Origin: a bacterium | GTDB taxonomy: Bacteria > Orphanbacterota > Orphanbacteria > Orphanbacterales > Orphanbacteraceae | Length of the DNA: 64,000 nucleotides | Direction of reading: 5' to 3' | NCBI GenBank assembly: GCA_025782575.1 | Contig: JALGYY010000035.1 | Span: forward strand, 310,001 to 374,000 | Part shown: positions 8,970-18,047 of the stretch, piece by piece | Numbering within the stretch: the first letter of the stretch is position 1 | How the letters are laid out: each line of letters begins with the position of its first letter | The notes under the pieces: generated by a model | Database searches by the model: none | What the model saw: the letters and a program-made list of their open reading frames with translations, nothing else | What the model was told of the DNA's origin: nothing | Translations under genes and position numbers: made by a program

Positions 8970-10976
8970 ATGAAGACTCTTTTGCAATCGTTCTTGCTTT
9001 CTCTCTTTACTCTCAGTCTCCTGTTCCTGATCGTCGCCCTCGGCGTGCTGGCTCTGAATGAGAGATTCATCGACGACCTGAAGATCGGCTGGACGATCTT
9101 TCTTGTCCTCCCTCTGGCGCTCTCGATTCCGGCGACGATTCTCGGCCTCCTCCAGGGCACGATTATGCGCGACAACCTGCAGAAGCAAGGGACGGCACTA
9201 ATCGGCCTTCTCCTTTCAATCTGTCTAGCGCCGATCGCGGCGTACCTGGTTCGGACCTCCGCCGCCACGGTGTTCGAAGGATCAGGGCTTCTCATCACAG
9301 CACTTACAATCGGCGTCGCGTTCCTCGTCGTTCTCGGCGCATTCCGGATCGGATCATTGCTCGCCAGGATCATCGGGAAAGGAGACGGTCGAGTCCGCCC
9401 GGGACTCCCGATCGCTCTGCTCATTCTTCTCGCTCTCGTCCCGCCGGTGGGGTCATGGCTATCACACCGCCCCATTCGTTTCGGCGACAAACCGTGCACA
9501 GTCATTTTTTGCATGGACGGCGCCAACTGGGCGATCATCGACAGGCTGACCTCAAAAGGCGGTCTCCCCACGCTCACTTCTCTACAGAGAGAGGGAGTTC
9601 GTTACGATATGGAATCGATTTCCCCGCTTATGTCTCCGATTCTCTGGACGACCATTGCGAGCGGCGTTTCTTCTGATCGGCACGGCGTACACAACTTCTA
9701 CGCCATGTCTTCGAACGTGAAGTCTCCCCGGCTATGGGACATGGTCGAACAGAATGGGGGAAGCGTGGGCCTGTCAGGCTGGCCGGTAACCTGGCCCCCG
9801 CGTGAAGTGAACGGCTGGCTCATTCCCTCGCTCTTTGCGAGAGGTCCCGAGACCCATCCGAAAGAACTCCAGTTCCTACGGGAACTCGCCATGCGTGAGA
9901 AGGGACAGAGAAGCCGCGATGTCGGAAGCTATCTGATCTACGGCGTGCGGGCCATTCAATACGGCGTGCGGATTTCGACACTCCGGCAAGCGGTGGATGT
10001 CATGGTGGATCCGGGAGATTTTCTGGAGTCACTGGCAGCCAAGCGTTTTCTCAAGCTCCGAATCCATAGCGATGTGTTCATGGAACTCTGGGAAAGATAT
10101 CAGCCTGAATTTGTCGCGTTCTACAACAATACGCCGGACGTGATCAGCCACTATTTCTGGAAATACTACGAACCTGAATTATTCCCGGATGTCACCGGGG
10201 ATGATGCCGCGCGCTATGGGGACATGATTCCGAAGGCGTATCGTCAATACGATCACGCGATGGGCCGAATCCTGCATTTCGCACCGGATCAGGCGAACGT
10301 CGTAGTCGTTTCGGATCACGGTCTCGAGGCGACCGAAACGCAAGGAGAGGGAACGATTCGACTGATCCTTACTGAGAAGTTGCTGCAGGTTCTCAAGATG
10401 GAGGAATCGATTCAGGGAATCAATCTCGCCTCGCGGGTCTTCCTGCGCCCCTCATCGAGCACCGTCGGACGGGGAAGCGGCCTGCTTCGACTGTTTCAGG
10501 ATACCGTGATCGAAGAGTCCGGTGAGTCGATCTTCAAGGCTCAGAATGATGAATGGGGAAATGTGATCATAGAGGCCCTGAAAACGCCGGACCTTGAGGG
10601 CAAGCACATTCTCTTCCCCGGGGAGAAGCGAATCCCTGTAGAGGAGATCATCCAGGAGACACACGCGAAAGTCTCAGGGGAGCACAACCCCAATGCCATC
10701 CTGCTCTTCAAAGGAGAGAGGGTTCGGAGCGGGGAAAAACTGACCGGTGCGAGCATTCTCGACGTCGCGCCGACCGTTCTTTATCTCATGGGATACCCGA
10801 TCGAAGAGAAGATGGAGGGACGGCTCCTCGAGTCTATCTTCATTGACGGCTACGTCCGGAATAATCGACCTGAGTACAGAGGATATGAACTCGCCGTAAC
10901 GCCTGAAGCGGGAGGGGATGACGTGGGGAACGAGAACCTGAAAGCTACGCTCAAGAGCCTCGGCTACTTCAATTGA
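8970..10976 (+). CDS. Membrane-anchored alkaline-phosphatase-superfamily phosphodiesterase/phosphotransferase
   Basis: A 668-residue protein with about five hydrophobic helices in residues 1-165 and a catalytic domain of the type I phosphodiesterase/nucleotide pyrophosphatase class. The metal and nucleophile motifs are CMDGANW (metal-binding Asp, residue about 180), SPILWTTIASG (Thr nucleophile) and VVSDHG (Asp-His) with a later HNPNAI. Known relatives hydrolyse phosphodiesters or transfer phosphate-containing head groups onto glycans and lipids. Its place just after four glycan genes suggests polymer or lipid decoration (inference). The catalytic domain probably faces the periplasm. Confidence 0.8.
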   Translation: MKTLLQSFLLSLFTLSLLFLIVALGVLALNERFIDDLKIGWTIFLVLPLALSIPATILGLLQGTIMRDNLQKQGTALIGLLLSICLAPIAAYLVRTSAATVFEGSGLLITALTIGVAFLVVLGAFRIGSLLARIIGKGDGRVRPGLPIALLILLALVPPVGSWLSHRPIRFGDKPCTVIFCMDGANWAIIDRLTSKGGLPTLTSLQREGVRYDMESISPLMSPILWTTIASGVSSDRHGVHNFYAMSSNVKSPRLWDMVEQNGGSVGLSGWPVTWPPREVNGWLIPSLFARGPETHPKELQFLRELAMREKGQRSRDVGSYLIYGVRAIQYGVRISTLRQAVDVMVDPGDFLESLAAKRFLKLRIHSDVFMELWERYQPEFVAFYNNTPDVISHYFWKYYEPELFPDVTGDDAARYGDMIPKAYRQYDHAMGRILHFAPDQANVVVVSDHGLEATETQGEGTIRLILTEKLLQVLKMEESIQGINLASRVFLRPSSSTVGRGSGLLRLFQDTVIEESGESIFKAQNDEWGNVIIEALKTPDLEGKHILFPGEKRIPVEEIIQETHAKVSGEHNPNAILLFKGERVRSGEKLTGASILDVAPTVLYLMGYPIEEKMEGRLLESIFIDGYVRNNRPEYRGYELAVTPEAGGDDVGNENLKATLKSLGYFN

Positions 10977-11032
10977 CCCCTCCGGGCAGGCGGGGCGGAC
11001 CACGCGGCCCCCTCCGGGCAGCGCGAAAGCAT

Positions 11033-11060
11033 TTGAACCCCAACGAATCGCTGCTATAGT
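11033..11060 (+). promoter_or_regulatory. Sigma-70-type promoter candidate for the SPOR lipoprotein gene
   Basis: TTGAAC and TATAGT are separated by 16 bases, 33 bases upstream of the ATG. Two copies of CCCTCCGGGCAG lie just upstream (around 10979 and 11010). Confidence 0.5.
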
Positions 11061-11093
11061 GACGCGTGTCTGTGCTCCGACGGAGAGGAGAGT

Positions 11094-11885
11094 ATGATGA
11101 AATCAGTGTTCTGGACGATCACGGTTCTTGCCCTGATCCTCGGGTCTTCCTGCGGCAGTGAATTGCGGCGGCGAGAGGCGAAAGGACCGGCCAAGGATCT
11201 GGAATCGGTTGATACCTATGTGGAAGAAGTGTCGGACGCACCGGTAGTGGCGCTCTCTTCCGATCTTACGCCCCAACCCGAGCCTGCTCCCGAGACTCAG
11301 GCCGAAGTAGCTCTACCAGCCCGGGTTCCGGAAGAACGGATCATCCCGACGGCTCCGCCTGCCGTCCCGGCGGATGACTCCGGCGCGCTCCCCGTTGGTA
11401 CGATTATCACGGACAAGGGTGAGATTATTCTTCCCGGCTCGACACCGCGCCCGACGGAAGAAGAGACGGCGGTCTCCGAAACGATCACGCCGACGATTCC
11501 AGCGGCGGCGGCACCAGAAAGCGATCCGCCTCACGCGTCCGAAGTCGAGATCGCCGCCGTGCCGGAAGAGGAGACTCTTCCCGCCACGGATGACGATCCG
11601 ACAACGGCTGCAGCGTATGAGAGCCGTTTCGTATCGGGCTATCGTGTGCAGCTCATGGCGACGGTCGAACCGAACCAGGCGAAACAATTCGCGGAATCGG
11701 TACGTCCTCTGTTCGATGACAATGTATACGTGGAGTATCTTGAGCCTTACTATAAGGTACGCATCGGTGACTGTAAGACGAGAGAAGAGGCATCTCTCCT
11801 CATGAGGAGTGCCAGGAACGCCGGGTTCGATCAGGCCTGGGTCACGCAGACGCAGATCATCGAGCGGATCGAACCGCTTCGTTGA
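11094..11885 (+). CDS. SPOR-domain lipoprotein
   Basis: A 263-residue protein. Residues 1-20 are a hydrophobic signal ending in a lipobox, LGSSC, so it should be an envelope lipoprotein. Residues about 40-165 are Pro/Glu/Ala-rich and low complexity. Residues about 178-258 form a SPOR fold (YRVQLMATVEP, YYKVRIGDCKTREEA, GFDQAWV), known to bind peptidoglycan stripped of stem peptides. A role in cell division or wall binding is inferred. ATG codons at 11094 and 11097 are both possible; the second is better spaced from GGAGAGGAG. Confidence 0.82.
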   Translation: MMKSVFWTITVLALILGSSCGSELRRREAKGPAKDLESVDTYVEEVSDAPVVALSSDLTPQPEPAPETQAEVALPARVPEERIIPTAPPAVPADDSGALPVGTIITDKGEIILPGSTPRPTEEETAVSETITPTIPAAAAPESDPPHASEVEIAAVPEEETLPATDDDPTTAAAYESRFVSGYRVQLMATVEPNQAKQFAESVRPLFDDNVYVEYLEPYYKVRIGDCKTREEASLLMRSARNAGFDQAWVTQTQIIERIEPLR

Positions 11886-11938
11886 ACGGAAGCGCTTCCA
11901 CGAAGAAGCCGGAACGAGCTGAGGCGAAACCGCGGCCC

Positions 11939-12742
11939 ATGGATAATGATATCCATCTCTCCTTAGTGATCCCCGCTTTCAATGAAGAAGAGATCCTTCT
12001 TGATACTCTTGAAAAAGTGCATTCCTATCTCGAAATGCAATCGTACACGGCCGAAATCATTCCTATCGATGATGGAAGCTCCGACAGGACAAGCGCAGTC
12101 GCGGAAGAGTTCGCCAGAACTCACCCTTCCTGCCGGCCCCTCAGGAACTCGGGCAACAGGGGAAAGGGCTATACCGTGCGCCGGGGTATTCGCGAAGCGA
12201 GGGGGGAAATCGTCCTGTTTACTGATGCCGATCTTTCCACCCCCATCGATCAGGTGGACCGGCTCCTCGCTCGTTTCAGTGAGGGATACGACGTCGTGAT
12301 CGGCTCCCGGGATCTTCCTGATTCAGACATCCGGGTTCACCAGCCCTGGTACCGTGAGACCATGGGGAAGATCTTCAACCGTATCGTTCGAATGGTCGTT
12401 CTCGGAGGCTATGCGGACACCCAATGCGGCTTCAAGGCATTCCGCCGCGCCCGCCTCGGCCCGCTTGTGAATCTCCTTCGAATCGATACCTACAGCTTCG
12501 ATGTGGAGATCCTTTTCCTCTCCAGGCTCCATGGGCTTCGGATCAAAGAGGAGCCCATTGTCTGGGTCAATCACCCGGACACCAGGGTGAACGCATTGAC
12601 CGATTCCACTAGAATGTTCATTGACCTATTTTTGATCCGGTACTATCATTTGCGTGGTTTCTACAGGAGGCCGAGTGAGATCGAAACCCCCGGTAAGGGG
12701 GAGAATATCATCGCAGGCGAAAATCGGATTGGGCGGGAATAG
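11939..12742 (+). CDS. Family 2 glycosyltransferase, dolichyl/polyprenyl-phosphate glucosyltransferase-like
   Basis: A GT-A transferase of about 267 residues that probably loads a hexose onto polyprenyl phosphate. Motifs are LSLVIPAFNEEE, IDDGSSDRT, the metal-binding FTDADLSTP and CGFKAFRR, which resemble ALG5-like enzymes. The frame also runs back to a TTG at 11882 overlapping the previous stop, but the conserved domain begins right after the ATG at 11939; neither start has a strong ribosome site. The stop codon (12740-12742) lies inside the 5' acceptor/D-arm part of tRNA-Gly, a 10-base overlap. Confidence 0.85.
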   Translation: MDNDIHLSLVIPAFNEEEILLDTLEKVHSYLEMQSYTAEIIPIDDGSSDRTSAVAEEFARTHPSCRPLRNSGNRGKGYTVRRGIREARGEIVLFTDADLSTPIDQVDRLLARFSEGYDVVIGSRDLPDSDIRVHQPWYRETMGKIFNRIVRMVVLGGYADTQCGFKAFRRARLGPLVNLLRIDTYSFDVEILFLSRLHGLRIKEEPIVWVNHPDTRVNALTDSTRMFIDLFLIRYYHLRGFYRRPSEIETPGKGENIIAGENRIGRE

Positions 12743-12807
12743 CTCAGTGGTAGAGCGCCACCTTGCCAAGGTGGATGTCGCGAGTTCAAATCTCGTTTCC
12801 CGCTCCA
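12733..12807 (+). tRNA. tRNA-Gly (GCC)
   Basis: Seven-base acceptor stem GCGGGAA/TTCCCGC, D-loop AGCTCAGTGGTAGAGC, anticodon arm CCACC-TTGCCAA-GGTGG with anticodon GCC, T-arm GAGTTCAAATCTC, and an encoded CCA. Its first 10 bases are also the end of the upstream glycosyltransferase gene. Confidence 0.97.
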
Positions 12808-12846
12808 TTTTCTTTTCCTTCCGGACCTTTTCCGCTCGCAAAAACA

Positions 12847-12918
12847 GGCGGCATAGCCAAGTGGCTAAGGCAGAGGACTGCAAATCCTTTATCCCCGGTT
12901 CGAATCCGGGTGCCGCCT
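12847..12918 (+). tRNA. tRNA-Cys (GCA)
   Basis: Acceptor GGCGGCA pairs with TGCCGCC. The anticodon loop ACTGCAAAT gives GCA, and the T-arm is CCGGTTCGAATCCGG. CCA is not encoded (the following bases are CTC). It is the second of a three-tRNA cluster. Confidence 0.97.
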
Positions 12919-12956
12919 CTCTTATTCTTGATGATCTGATTGTCCCAACCGAAATC

Positions 12957-13043
12957 GCCGGGGTGGCGGAATTGGTAGACGCCGCGGACTTAAAATCCGC
13001 TGAAGCTTCAGTCTTCGTGCCGGTTCGAATCCGGCCCTCGGCA
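12957..13043 (+). tRNA. tRNA-Leu (TAA)
   Basis: An 87-base class II tRNA with a long variable arm. Acceptor GCCGGGG pairs with CCTCGGC with one G-T wobble. The anticodon loop ACTTAAAAT reads TAA. CCA is not encoded. Confidence 0.96.
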
Positions 13044-13069
13044 AACTTCTTAACAGCGTCGTATCCTCA

Positions 13070-14305
13070 ATGAACCGCCCCTCCCCAGACGTCACCTTCC
13101 TTGATTCCCGGACTGACTCGGAGTTCCTCTCGCTCTTCCCGAACCGGCCGCTCGAGACTCTGCTCTTCGGCGGGCTGACATTTCAGGAACGGTGGAGCGT
13201 CCCCACTCCATTGCAAGAGGAGGGAGCGAAATCAAGCGAAAGAGATCTCGCTGTCGTATCGGCAAGGCTATCGGTTCCCTCGCCAGGTCTCGTCCGCAAA
13301 ATAGGGGAGACGACAACAGAGACAGCCTGGATGGACGGTAATCTTGTTCTTGCCGTCTCGATCGACCCTGATCGCCTGCGCGGCATTTCGAACGGCACCA
13401 CTCTCGATGAACTTGCCGGCGGGCTCTCGGAGAGGGAGAGTCTGGGTGGCGGGGTCATCGTTTCCCCTTGGGAAATGGTCTCTCGAAACGGCCGCCAGAT
13501 TGAAGAGGATCTCGCAATTGTCGAGGGCGCCCGGAATTATGATGCTGTCCCCTGTGTCTCACCTCCCTCCGCCAGAGAGGCCCTTCGCTTTCGCAGCGTC
13601 GAGCAGGAAGGGGAGGGGGCGCTCCGGATCGGCGCCGATACGCACATCGAACCGTTCGTCTTTCTCGACACATCCGATGGTCCGATCTGGATCGGCGCAC
13701 ACGTCACCATCGAGGCCGGTTCCATTCTCCGGGGACCGGTCTGGGTCCGGGACCGAGCGATCGTGCGCGGGGGAGCGAAGGTCGTGGAAGGGTCGACGAT
13801 CGGTGAGGGAAGCCGTATCGGGGGAGAGTTGGAGGCAACGATTTTCGGCGCCTTCTCGAACAAGCAGCATGAAGGGTTTCTCGGCCACGCCCTTATAGGC
13901 GAATGGGTCAATCTGGGCGCGTCCACGAACAACTCCGATCTCAAGAACAACTACGGGCCCGTCCGTGTGGACCTCGGCCAGGGCCCGATCGACACAGGGG
14001 AACAGAAAGTAGGATGTATGCTGGGGGACCACGTGAAGAGCGCCATCGGAACGAGGTTCTCCACCGGCGCGGCCGTCGGACCCTGCGCGAACCTCTTCGG
14101 CCCGAGCGGCCTCGTGAGCGGGTGGATCCCCCCGTTCACATGGGGAGAATCCGGGGGGCTTTACCAATTCGAGCGTGCAGTCGATACGATAAGGCAGGTC
14201 CGGAGCAGAAGGCTCTCTATCCTGGAACGGTCGGGTAGAGCCACCGATCTGGGCGAGAAGGAGGTCGGTCTCCTTCGGGAGATCTGGGAGGAGAGGCGGG
14301 GCTGA
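13070..14305 (+). CDS. GlmU-like protein: nucleotidyltransferase-like N-terminus plus left-handed beta-helix
   Basis: A 411-residue protein. Residues about 180-330 contain hexapeptide (left-handed beta-helix) repeats such as HIEPFVFLD, IWIGAHVTIEAGSILRG and STIGEGSRIGGELEATIFG, ending with HEGFLGHALIGEWVNLGASTNNSDLKNNYG. This is the pattern of the GlmU-family proteins known from Bacteroidetes and relatives. The N-terminal part aligns with the UDP-sugar pyrophosphorylase position but lacks the canonical GxGTRM signature. Sugar-nucleotide synthesis is therefore plausible, not shown. It begins 26 bases after tRNA-Leu without a clear ribosome site. Confidence 0.75.
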   Translation: MNRPSPDVTFLDSRTDSEFLSLFPNRPLETLLFGGLTFQERWSVPTPLQEEGAKSSERDLAVVSARLSVPSPGLVRKIGETTTETAWMDGNLVLAVSIDPDRLRGISNGTTLDELAGGLSERESLGGGVIVSPWEMVSRNGRQIEEDLAIVEGARNYDAVPCVSPPSAREALRFRSVEQEGEGALRIGADTHIEPFVFLDTSDGPIWIGAHVTIEAGSILRGPVWVRDRAIVRGGAKVVEGSTIGEGSRIGGELEATIFGAFSNKQHEGFLGHALIGEWVNLGASTNNSDLKNNYGPVRVDLGQGPIDTGEQKVGCMLGDHVKSAIGTRFSTGAAVGPCANLFGPSGLVSGWIPPFTWGESGGLYQFERAVDTIRQVRSRRLSILERSGRATDLGEKEVGLLREIWEERRG

Positions 14306-14318
14306 GCCCGCCAAGCCC

Positions 14319-14347
14319 TTGACCAGAAAGGCGATTGGGGATACAAT
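14319..14347 (+). promoter_or_regulatory. Sigma-70-type promoter candidate before the PorV-like gene
   Basis: TTGACC and TACAAT with exactly 17 bases between them, about 97 bases upstream of the ATG at 14444. Confidence 0.6.
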
Positions 14348-14443
14348 AGCTACGGTGGCTACCACGTTTTTGAGATTCCCGCAATCTGAGTCGTTTGAAA
14401 GAAACGGCCCCTCAAATCCCCTTGAGGAAAGACAGGTAATTTA

Positions 14444-15427
14444 ATGAAACTCCGGCACTTATCTGTTCTATTCGGTCTGTTGTGCGTCTCGACAGCCCAT
14501 GCGGGTACCGCCAAGTACGGCGGCGAATTCATGTCGACGGGAATCGGTGCGCGTGCCCTTGGAATGGGTGGCGCGTTCGTATCGATCGCCGACGACGCTT
14601 CGGCAGGCTACTGGAATCCCGCCGGAATGATCTATGTGCAACGTCGTGAGATCATACTGATGCACTCGGAACGGTTCGGCGACTTGGTCAATTACGACGC
14701 AGGGAGTTTTGTCCAGCAGCTCGCCGGCAAAGATGAAAAAAGGGCGGCGTTCGGATTCTCGTTTCTGCGGGTCGGCGTCGATGATATCGACAAGACTGAC
14801 CTTGTGCTTGTGGACGGCGCTCCCCAGGTCATCAGCACAAGCACGTTCTCCGAAACCGACTGGGCGTTTCTGGTCTCCTACGCCCGGCTCTGGAATAACA
14901 TGACGTCTCTCGGCGGAAGCGTAAAAGTGGTGCGCAAGGCGCTCGACGATGAGTCCGCTACAGGATTCGGATTCGATGTAGGCGTTCTCATGAAGCCCTG
15001 GCGCCGGCTATCGCTGGGACTGAGCATTCAGGATGTGACGAGTACGTTCCTGATCTGGGACAACGAAACCGAAAATATACTGCCTCTCGCGCGGCTGGGT
15101 ATTTCCTATCCTCTCCTGCTCGACTCGGTGAAGGGTCGCCTCACCCTGGCGGCAGGTCTGGACGTGAGGTTCGAGGGGCGTAAGACCGCCACCGCCTACT
15201 GGATCGGCGAGTCGAGTGCCGACCTCAGGCTGGGCGCGGAATACTGGTACGATGACCTGATCGCCGTCCGCACCGGGATCGAACAGCACGAAGAAGTCGA
15301 CTTCATGGCGGGGGCCGGTCTCCGGCTCCCCTTCGGTGCCCAGCGTCTCGGACTGGACTACGCCTTCTTGAGCAACGGCCACGACCTGGATGACACCCAT
15401 CGTGTAAGCGGTTCTCTCCTCTTCTAG
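14444..15427 (+). CDS. PorV/PorQ-family outer-membrane beta-barrel protein
   Basis: A 327-residue protein with a signal peptide (cleavage near residue 20, after THAG) and the family N-terminal block GARALGMGGAFVSIADDASAGYWNPAGM. The rest alternates short amphipathic strands typical of a FadL-like beta-barrel and ends in a C-terminal aromatic residue (SGSLLF), as outer-membrane proteins do. In Bacteroidetes PorV works in type IX secretion; elsewhere in the superphylum the role is unknown. It has its own promoter candidate and stands alone on the strand. Confidence 0.85.
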   Translation: MKLRHLSVLFGLLCVSTAHAGTAKYGGEFMSTGIGARALGMGGAFVSIADDASAGYWNPAGMIYVQRREIILMHSERFGDLVNYDAGSFVQQLAGKDEKRAAFGFSFLRVGVDDIDKTDLVLVDGAPQVISTSTFSETDWAFLVSYARLWNNMTSLGGSVKVVRKALDDESATGFGFDVGVLMKPWRRLSLGLSIQDVTSTFLIWDNETENILPLARLGISYPLLLDSVKGRLTLAAGLDVRFEGRKTATAYWIGESSADLRLGAEYWYDDLIAVRTGIEQHEEVDFMAGAGLRLPFGAQRLGLDYAFLSNGHDLDDTHRVSGSLLF

Positions 15428-15431
15428 TCCG

Positions 15432-15460
15432 TTGACAGGGGAGGGGAGGGATCCTACAAT
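15432..15460 (+). promoter_or_regulatory. Sigma-70-type promoter candidate for the lapA-lapB operon
   Basis: A perfect -35 TTGACA and TACAAT with a 17-base spacer, starting 5 bases after the PorV-like stop. Predicted transcription starts close to 15467, about 30 bases before the ATG. Confidence 0.65.
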
Positions 15461-15496
15461 CCCCGTGAAGAGCCCCCGGACACGAGAGGATTGTTC

Positions 15497-15838
15497 ATGG
15501 CGCGCATTTTCGGCTCGTTTCTACTCCTTCTGATTGTCTTCCTCATTCTCAGCGTGGCGGTACTCAATCCATCCTCCAAGGTCGACATCAATCTGCACTT
15601 CGGTCACTTTGTCGATGTGCCGCTCGTGTTCGCCCTTTTCCTCGCTTTTCTGGTCGGGTCGATCCTCACGTTCCTCTATCTCATGACTCACGCGGTTAAA
15701 CTGCAGATGCGAATCCGGAAGCTGACGAGCCGGAATAAAGAGTTTGAGGAGGAGTTGACCGCCCTCCGGAACATTCCGGTAGAACCGACGGGTCCGGCGA
15801 GCGATGAACCGGCTCCCGCTCCCGCCGGGATCGATTAG
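15497..15838 (+). CDS. LapA-domain inner-membrane protein (DUF1049)
   Basis: A protein of about 113 residues with two membrane helices (residues about 3-23 and 43-63) flanking a short loop with the typical N-P-x-x-K-V-D-I-N-L-x-F pattern, followed by a cytoplasmic coiled coil and a Pro/Ala-rich tail. A TTG at 15491 is in frame, but the ATG at 15497 is placed 6 bases after GAGAGGA. In Gammaproteobacteria LapA partners LapB to set LPS levels through LpxC turnover, and lapB follows here 8 bases later, strengthening both calls. Confidence 0.85.
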   Translation: MARIFGSFLLLLIVFLILSVAVLNPSSKVDINLHFGHFVDVPLVFALFLAFLVGSILTFLYLMTHAVKLQMRIRKLTSRNKEFEEELTALRNIPVEPTGPASDEPAPAPAGID

Positions 15839-15846
15839 AGACCGCC

Positions 15847-17052
15847 ATGGACTCCCTTTTCTCATGGTCCGGCCTTCTTCCCGCGGTTCTCGTCGCCGTA
15901 ATCATCATCATCGGGGTCGTCATCTTTCGATCATCCCGCAGAAAGAAGCCGGAGGAGCCCCGGTACGTTGAAGCACTGAGTGCTCTTCTCGCCGGTAACG
16001 AGGATCGGGCGATCGAAGATCTGCGGCAGACAGTTCGCGTGGAACGCTCCAACATCGATGCTTACCTCCGTCTCGGCAATCTCCTCCGGAAAAAGGGGCA
16101 CATCGAAAGGGCCCTTCGCATTCATCGTGACCTCGATGTAGGTACGTTCTTCCGCAGAAAGCTCACCGACAGAGAAAAGGCGCGCATCAGGGAAGCCATT
16201 GCTGATGACTTTCTGGCCGCCCGGCGGCCTGACGAAGCGCTCGCTGTCCTCGCCGATCTACTTCGGCGAGACAAGTCGAACACTCGCATCAGACGGAAGA
16301 TGGTCGCCGTTTATGAAAGACTCGGCGCCTGGGACAAAGCTTTCGGCCTCCATCAGGAAGGATTTCGAGTGCGGAAAGAAAAGGCTCCGGAACGGGTGGC
16401 TCGATACCGGGCCTTCTGTGGTACCGCCTATCTCGATGCTGGTGATTCGGCTACGGCGGCACGGGTCTTCGAAGAAGTTCTCCGAATTGACCCCACCTGT
16501 CCGGAAGCTCTCTTCCGGTTAGGAGGCATTCGATTCGACAACGGAGATCTGCACGAGGCGATCGGCTTCTGGGAGCGGTTCCATGAAGCATCACCCGAAC
16601 TTGCTCATCTGACATTTGAGAATTTCGAGCGAGCGCTTTTTGAGACCGGTGATCTTAACAAGATGGAGAAAGTCTACAAGGCGATACTCGAGAAGCAACC
16701 GAACCATAACCAGACTTTACTTTCTTTGTCAGCCTTTTATGCCCGAAGAGGTGAAACGGATGAGGCGATTGTGGAAGCCCGTCGCGCAGCTGATAAGCAT
16801 CCCGCTTCGGCCGAGGCGCTCGCCCGGTTGATGAGCCTCTATTCCCGATCGGACAGTTCATCGGACGCCTGCCGGGAGATCAGCGAAACGATTGCGGACC
16901 GGAAATCCGCCGAAATCGAGCTTTGCTGCTCCCGCTGCGGCCACACTTCTGATAAGCCCTTCTGGAGGTGCCCGAAGTGCCTCGACTGGTACACAGCGCG
17001 GCCCCGAACAACTTATGGTTCCCGGACAGAATCCTCCGCTCCTGTTTCCTGA
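15847..17052 (+). CDS. lapB: LapB (YciM)-like TPR protein with C-terminal rubredoxin-type zinc ribbon
   Basis: A 401-residue protein, near the usual 389. One N-terminal membrane helix (residues about 5-28) is followed by about nine TPR units. The C-terminal metal-binding knuckles CSRCG and CPKC are the LapB hallmark. In E. coli LapB is an inner-membrane scaffold for FtsH-dependent LpxC degradation and LPS transport. Operon placement with LapA supports orthology. Its 3' end overlaps the next reading frame by about 76 bases. Confidence 0.85.
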   Translation: MDSLFSWSGLLPAVLVAVIIIIGVVIFRSSRRKKPEEPRYVEALSALLAGNEDRAIEDLRQTVRVERSNIDAYLRLGNLLRKKGHIERALRIHRDLDVGTFFRRKLTDREKARIREAIADDFLAARRPDEALAVLADLLRRDKSNTRIRRKMVAVYERLGAWDKAFGLHQEGFRVRKEKAPERVARYRAFCGTAYLDAGDSATAARVFEEVLRIDPTCPEALFRLGGIRFDNGDLHEAIGFWERFHEASPELAHLTFENFERALFETGDLNKMEKVYKAILEKQPNHNQTLLSLSAFYARRGETDEAIVEARRAADKHPASAEALARLMSLYSRSDSSSDACREISETIADRKSAEIELCCSRCGHTSDKPFWRCPKCLDWYTARPRTTYGSRTESSAPVS

Positions 17053-18038
17053 TTCTGCTCCTGATCCCGGCGGTCCCGACGAGCGCGTTCGCCTCGCTGG
17101 ATGCCGCCGAGCAGCTGATTTCCGCCGGTGATCTTCCGGCAGCAAGGGAACTGTTGGTTCGCATGGCCGGTGAAAACCGTGGCGAACCCCTCGGGGTCGA
17201 AGCCAGCCTCCGCCTGATCGACCTGGAGGAGAACGGTGATATCGCGCTTGCCGCTTTGGAGGAGCTCCACAAGACGACCCGCTCAGGCAGGGTTCTTTTT
17301 GCGATCGCCCGCTATCGATATGCGGTCGGGGCATACGAGAACGCGGCACGGGATTTCCGAGGCGCGGTAGGCGGACTGGAAGGGGAGAAACAGGAAGAGG
17401 CTCGTGTCTGGGAGGGGATTGCTCTCCACGCTGCAGGTCGTCTCGATGAAGGAATCGCACTGCTCGAAAAACGGGCCCGATCCTCGAATGGGAGTGTCGC
17501 TCATCTGGCGCGGCTCGTGGCCGGTGAGATCCGACTGGCTGAGGGGGATGCGCGCCGATGTAAATCACTGGTCGGTCCGCTTCTCAGCCAGGAAACAATC
17601 TACCGCCGCCCGGTGATCCTGCTCGCCGCGCGGGCTTATCGGGCACTCGGAGAGCGTGACCAGGCGGAATCTCTCTTTCGAGAGCTGGTCTCCCAGGATC
17701 CTGAAACAGCGGAAGCGTCAGCGGCAAGGGAGCATCTCATCAATCTGCAATCGACCGGGCAAGCGGAAGACGGTTGGTACATTCAGATTGCATCGTTCAC
17801 AAGTGAAGAGAACGCCCGTCGATTTCTGGCCGCCAAGCAGCGTGAGGGGATCGGGGCGCTTCGCATGTTTCGTGTGACGCGAGACGGCGAAACGGTTCAC
17901 CCTATTCGCATCGGCCCGTTCGACAATGAGGAAGAGGCGCGAGGGGCAAAGGACCGGCTCGCCGGTCAAGGCATTGAAGGCCACGTGGTTGATGTTCCCG
18001 CGATCGACGGGACTGCAGCCACACGATCGGATCAATAG
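16977..18038 (+). CDS. Secreted TPR protein with C-terminal SPOR domain
   Basis: About 353 residues: a hydrophobic signal sequence (RSCFLILLLIPAVPTSAFA), several TPR-like helical pairs, and a C-terminal SPOR domain (WYIQIASFTSEENARRFLAAK, HPIRIGPFDNEEEA). It is likely periplasmic and peptidoglycan-binding. GTG at 16977 sits 8 bases after GGAGG and is preferred over GTG at 16968, which overlaps that ribosome site. Either way it overlaps the lapB 3' end in another frame, implying translational coupling. This is a second SPOR protein besides the one at 11.1 kb. Confidence 0.8.
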   Translation: MPRLVHSAAPNNLWFPDRILRSCFLILLLIPAVPTSAFASLDAAEQLISAGDLPAARELLVRMAGENRGEPLGVEASLRLIDLEENGDIALAALEELHKTTRSGRVLFAIARYRYAVGAYENAARDFRGAVGGLEGEKQEEARVWEGIALHAAGRLDEGIALLEKRARSSNGSVAHLARLVAGEIRLAEGDARRCKSLVGPLLSQETIYRRPVILLAARAYRALGERDQAESLFRELVSQDPETAEASAAREHLINLQSTGQAEDGWYIQIASFTSEENARRFLAAKQREGIGALRMFRVTRDGETVHPIRIGPFDNEEEARGAKDRLAGQGIEGHVVDVPAIDGTAATRSDQ

Positions 18039-18047
18039 GGACAACCT

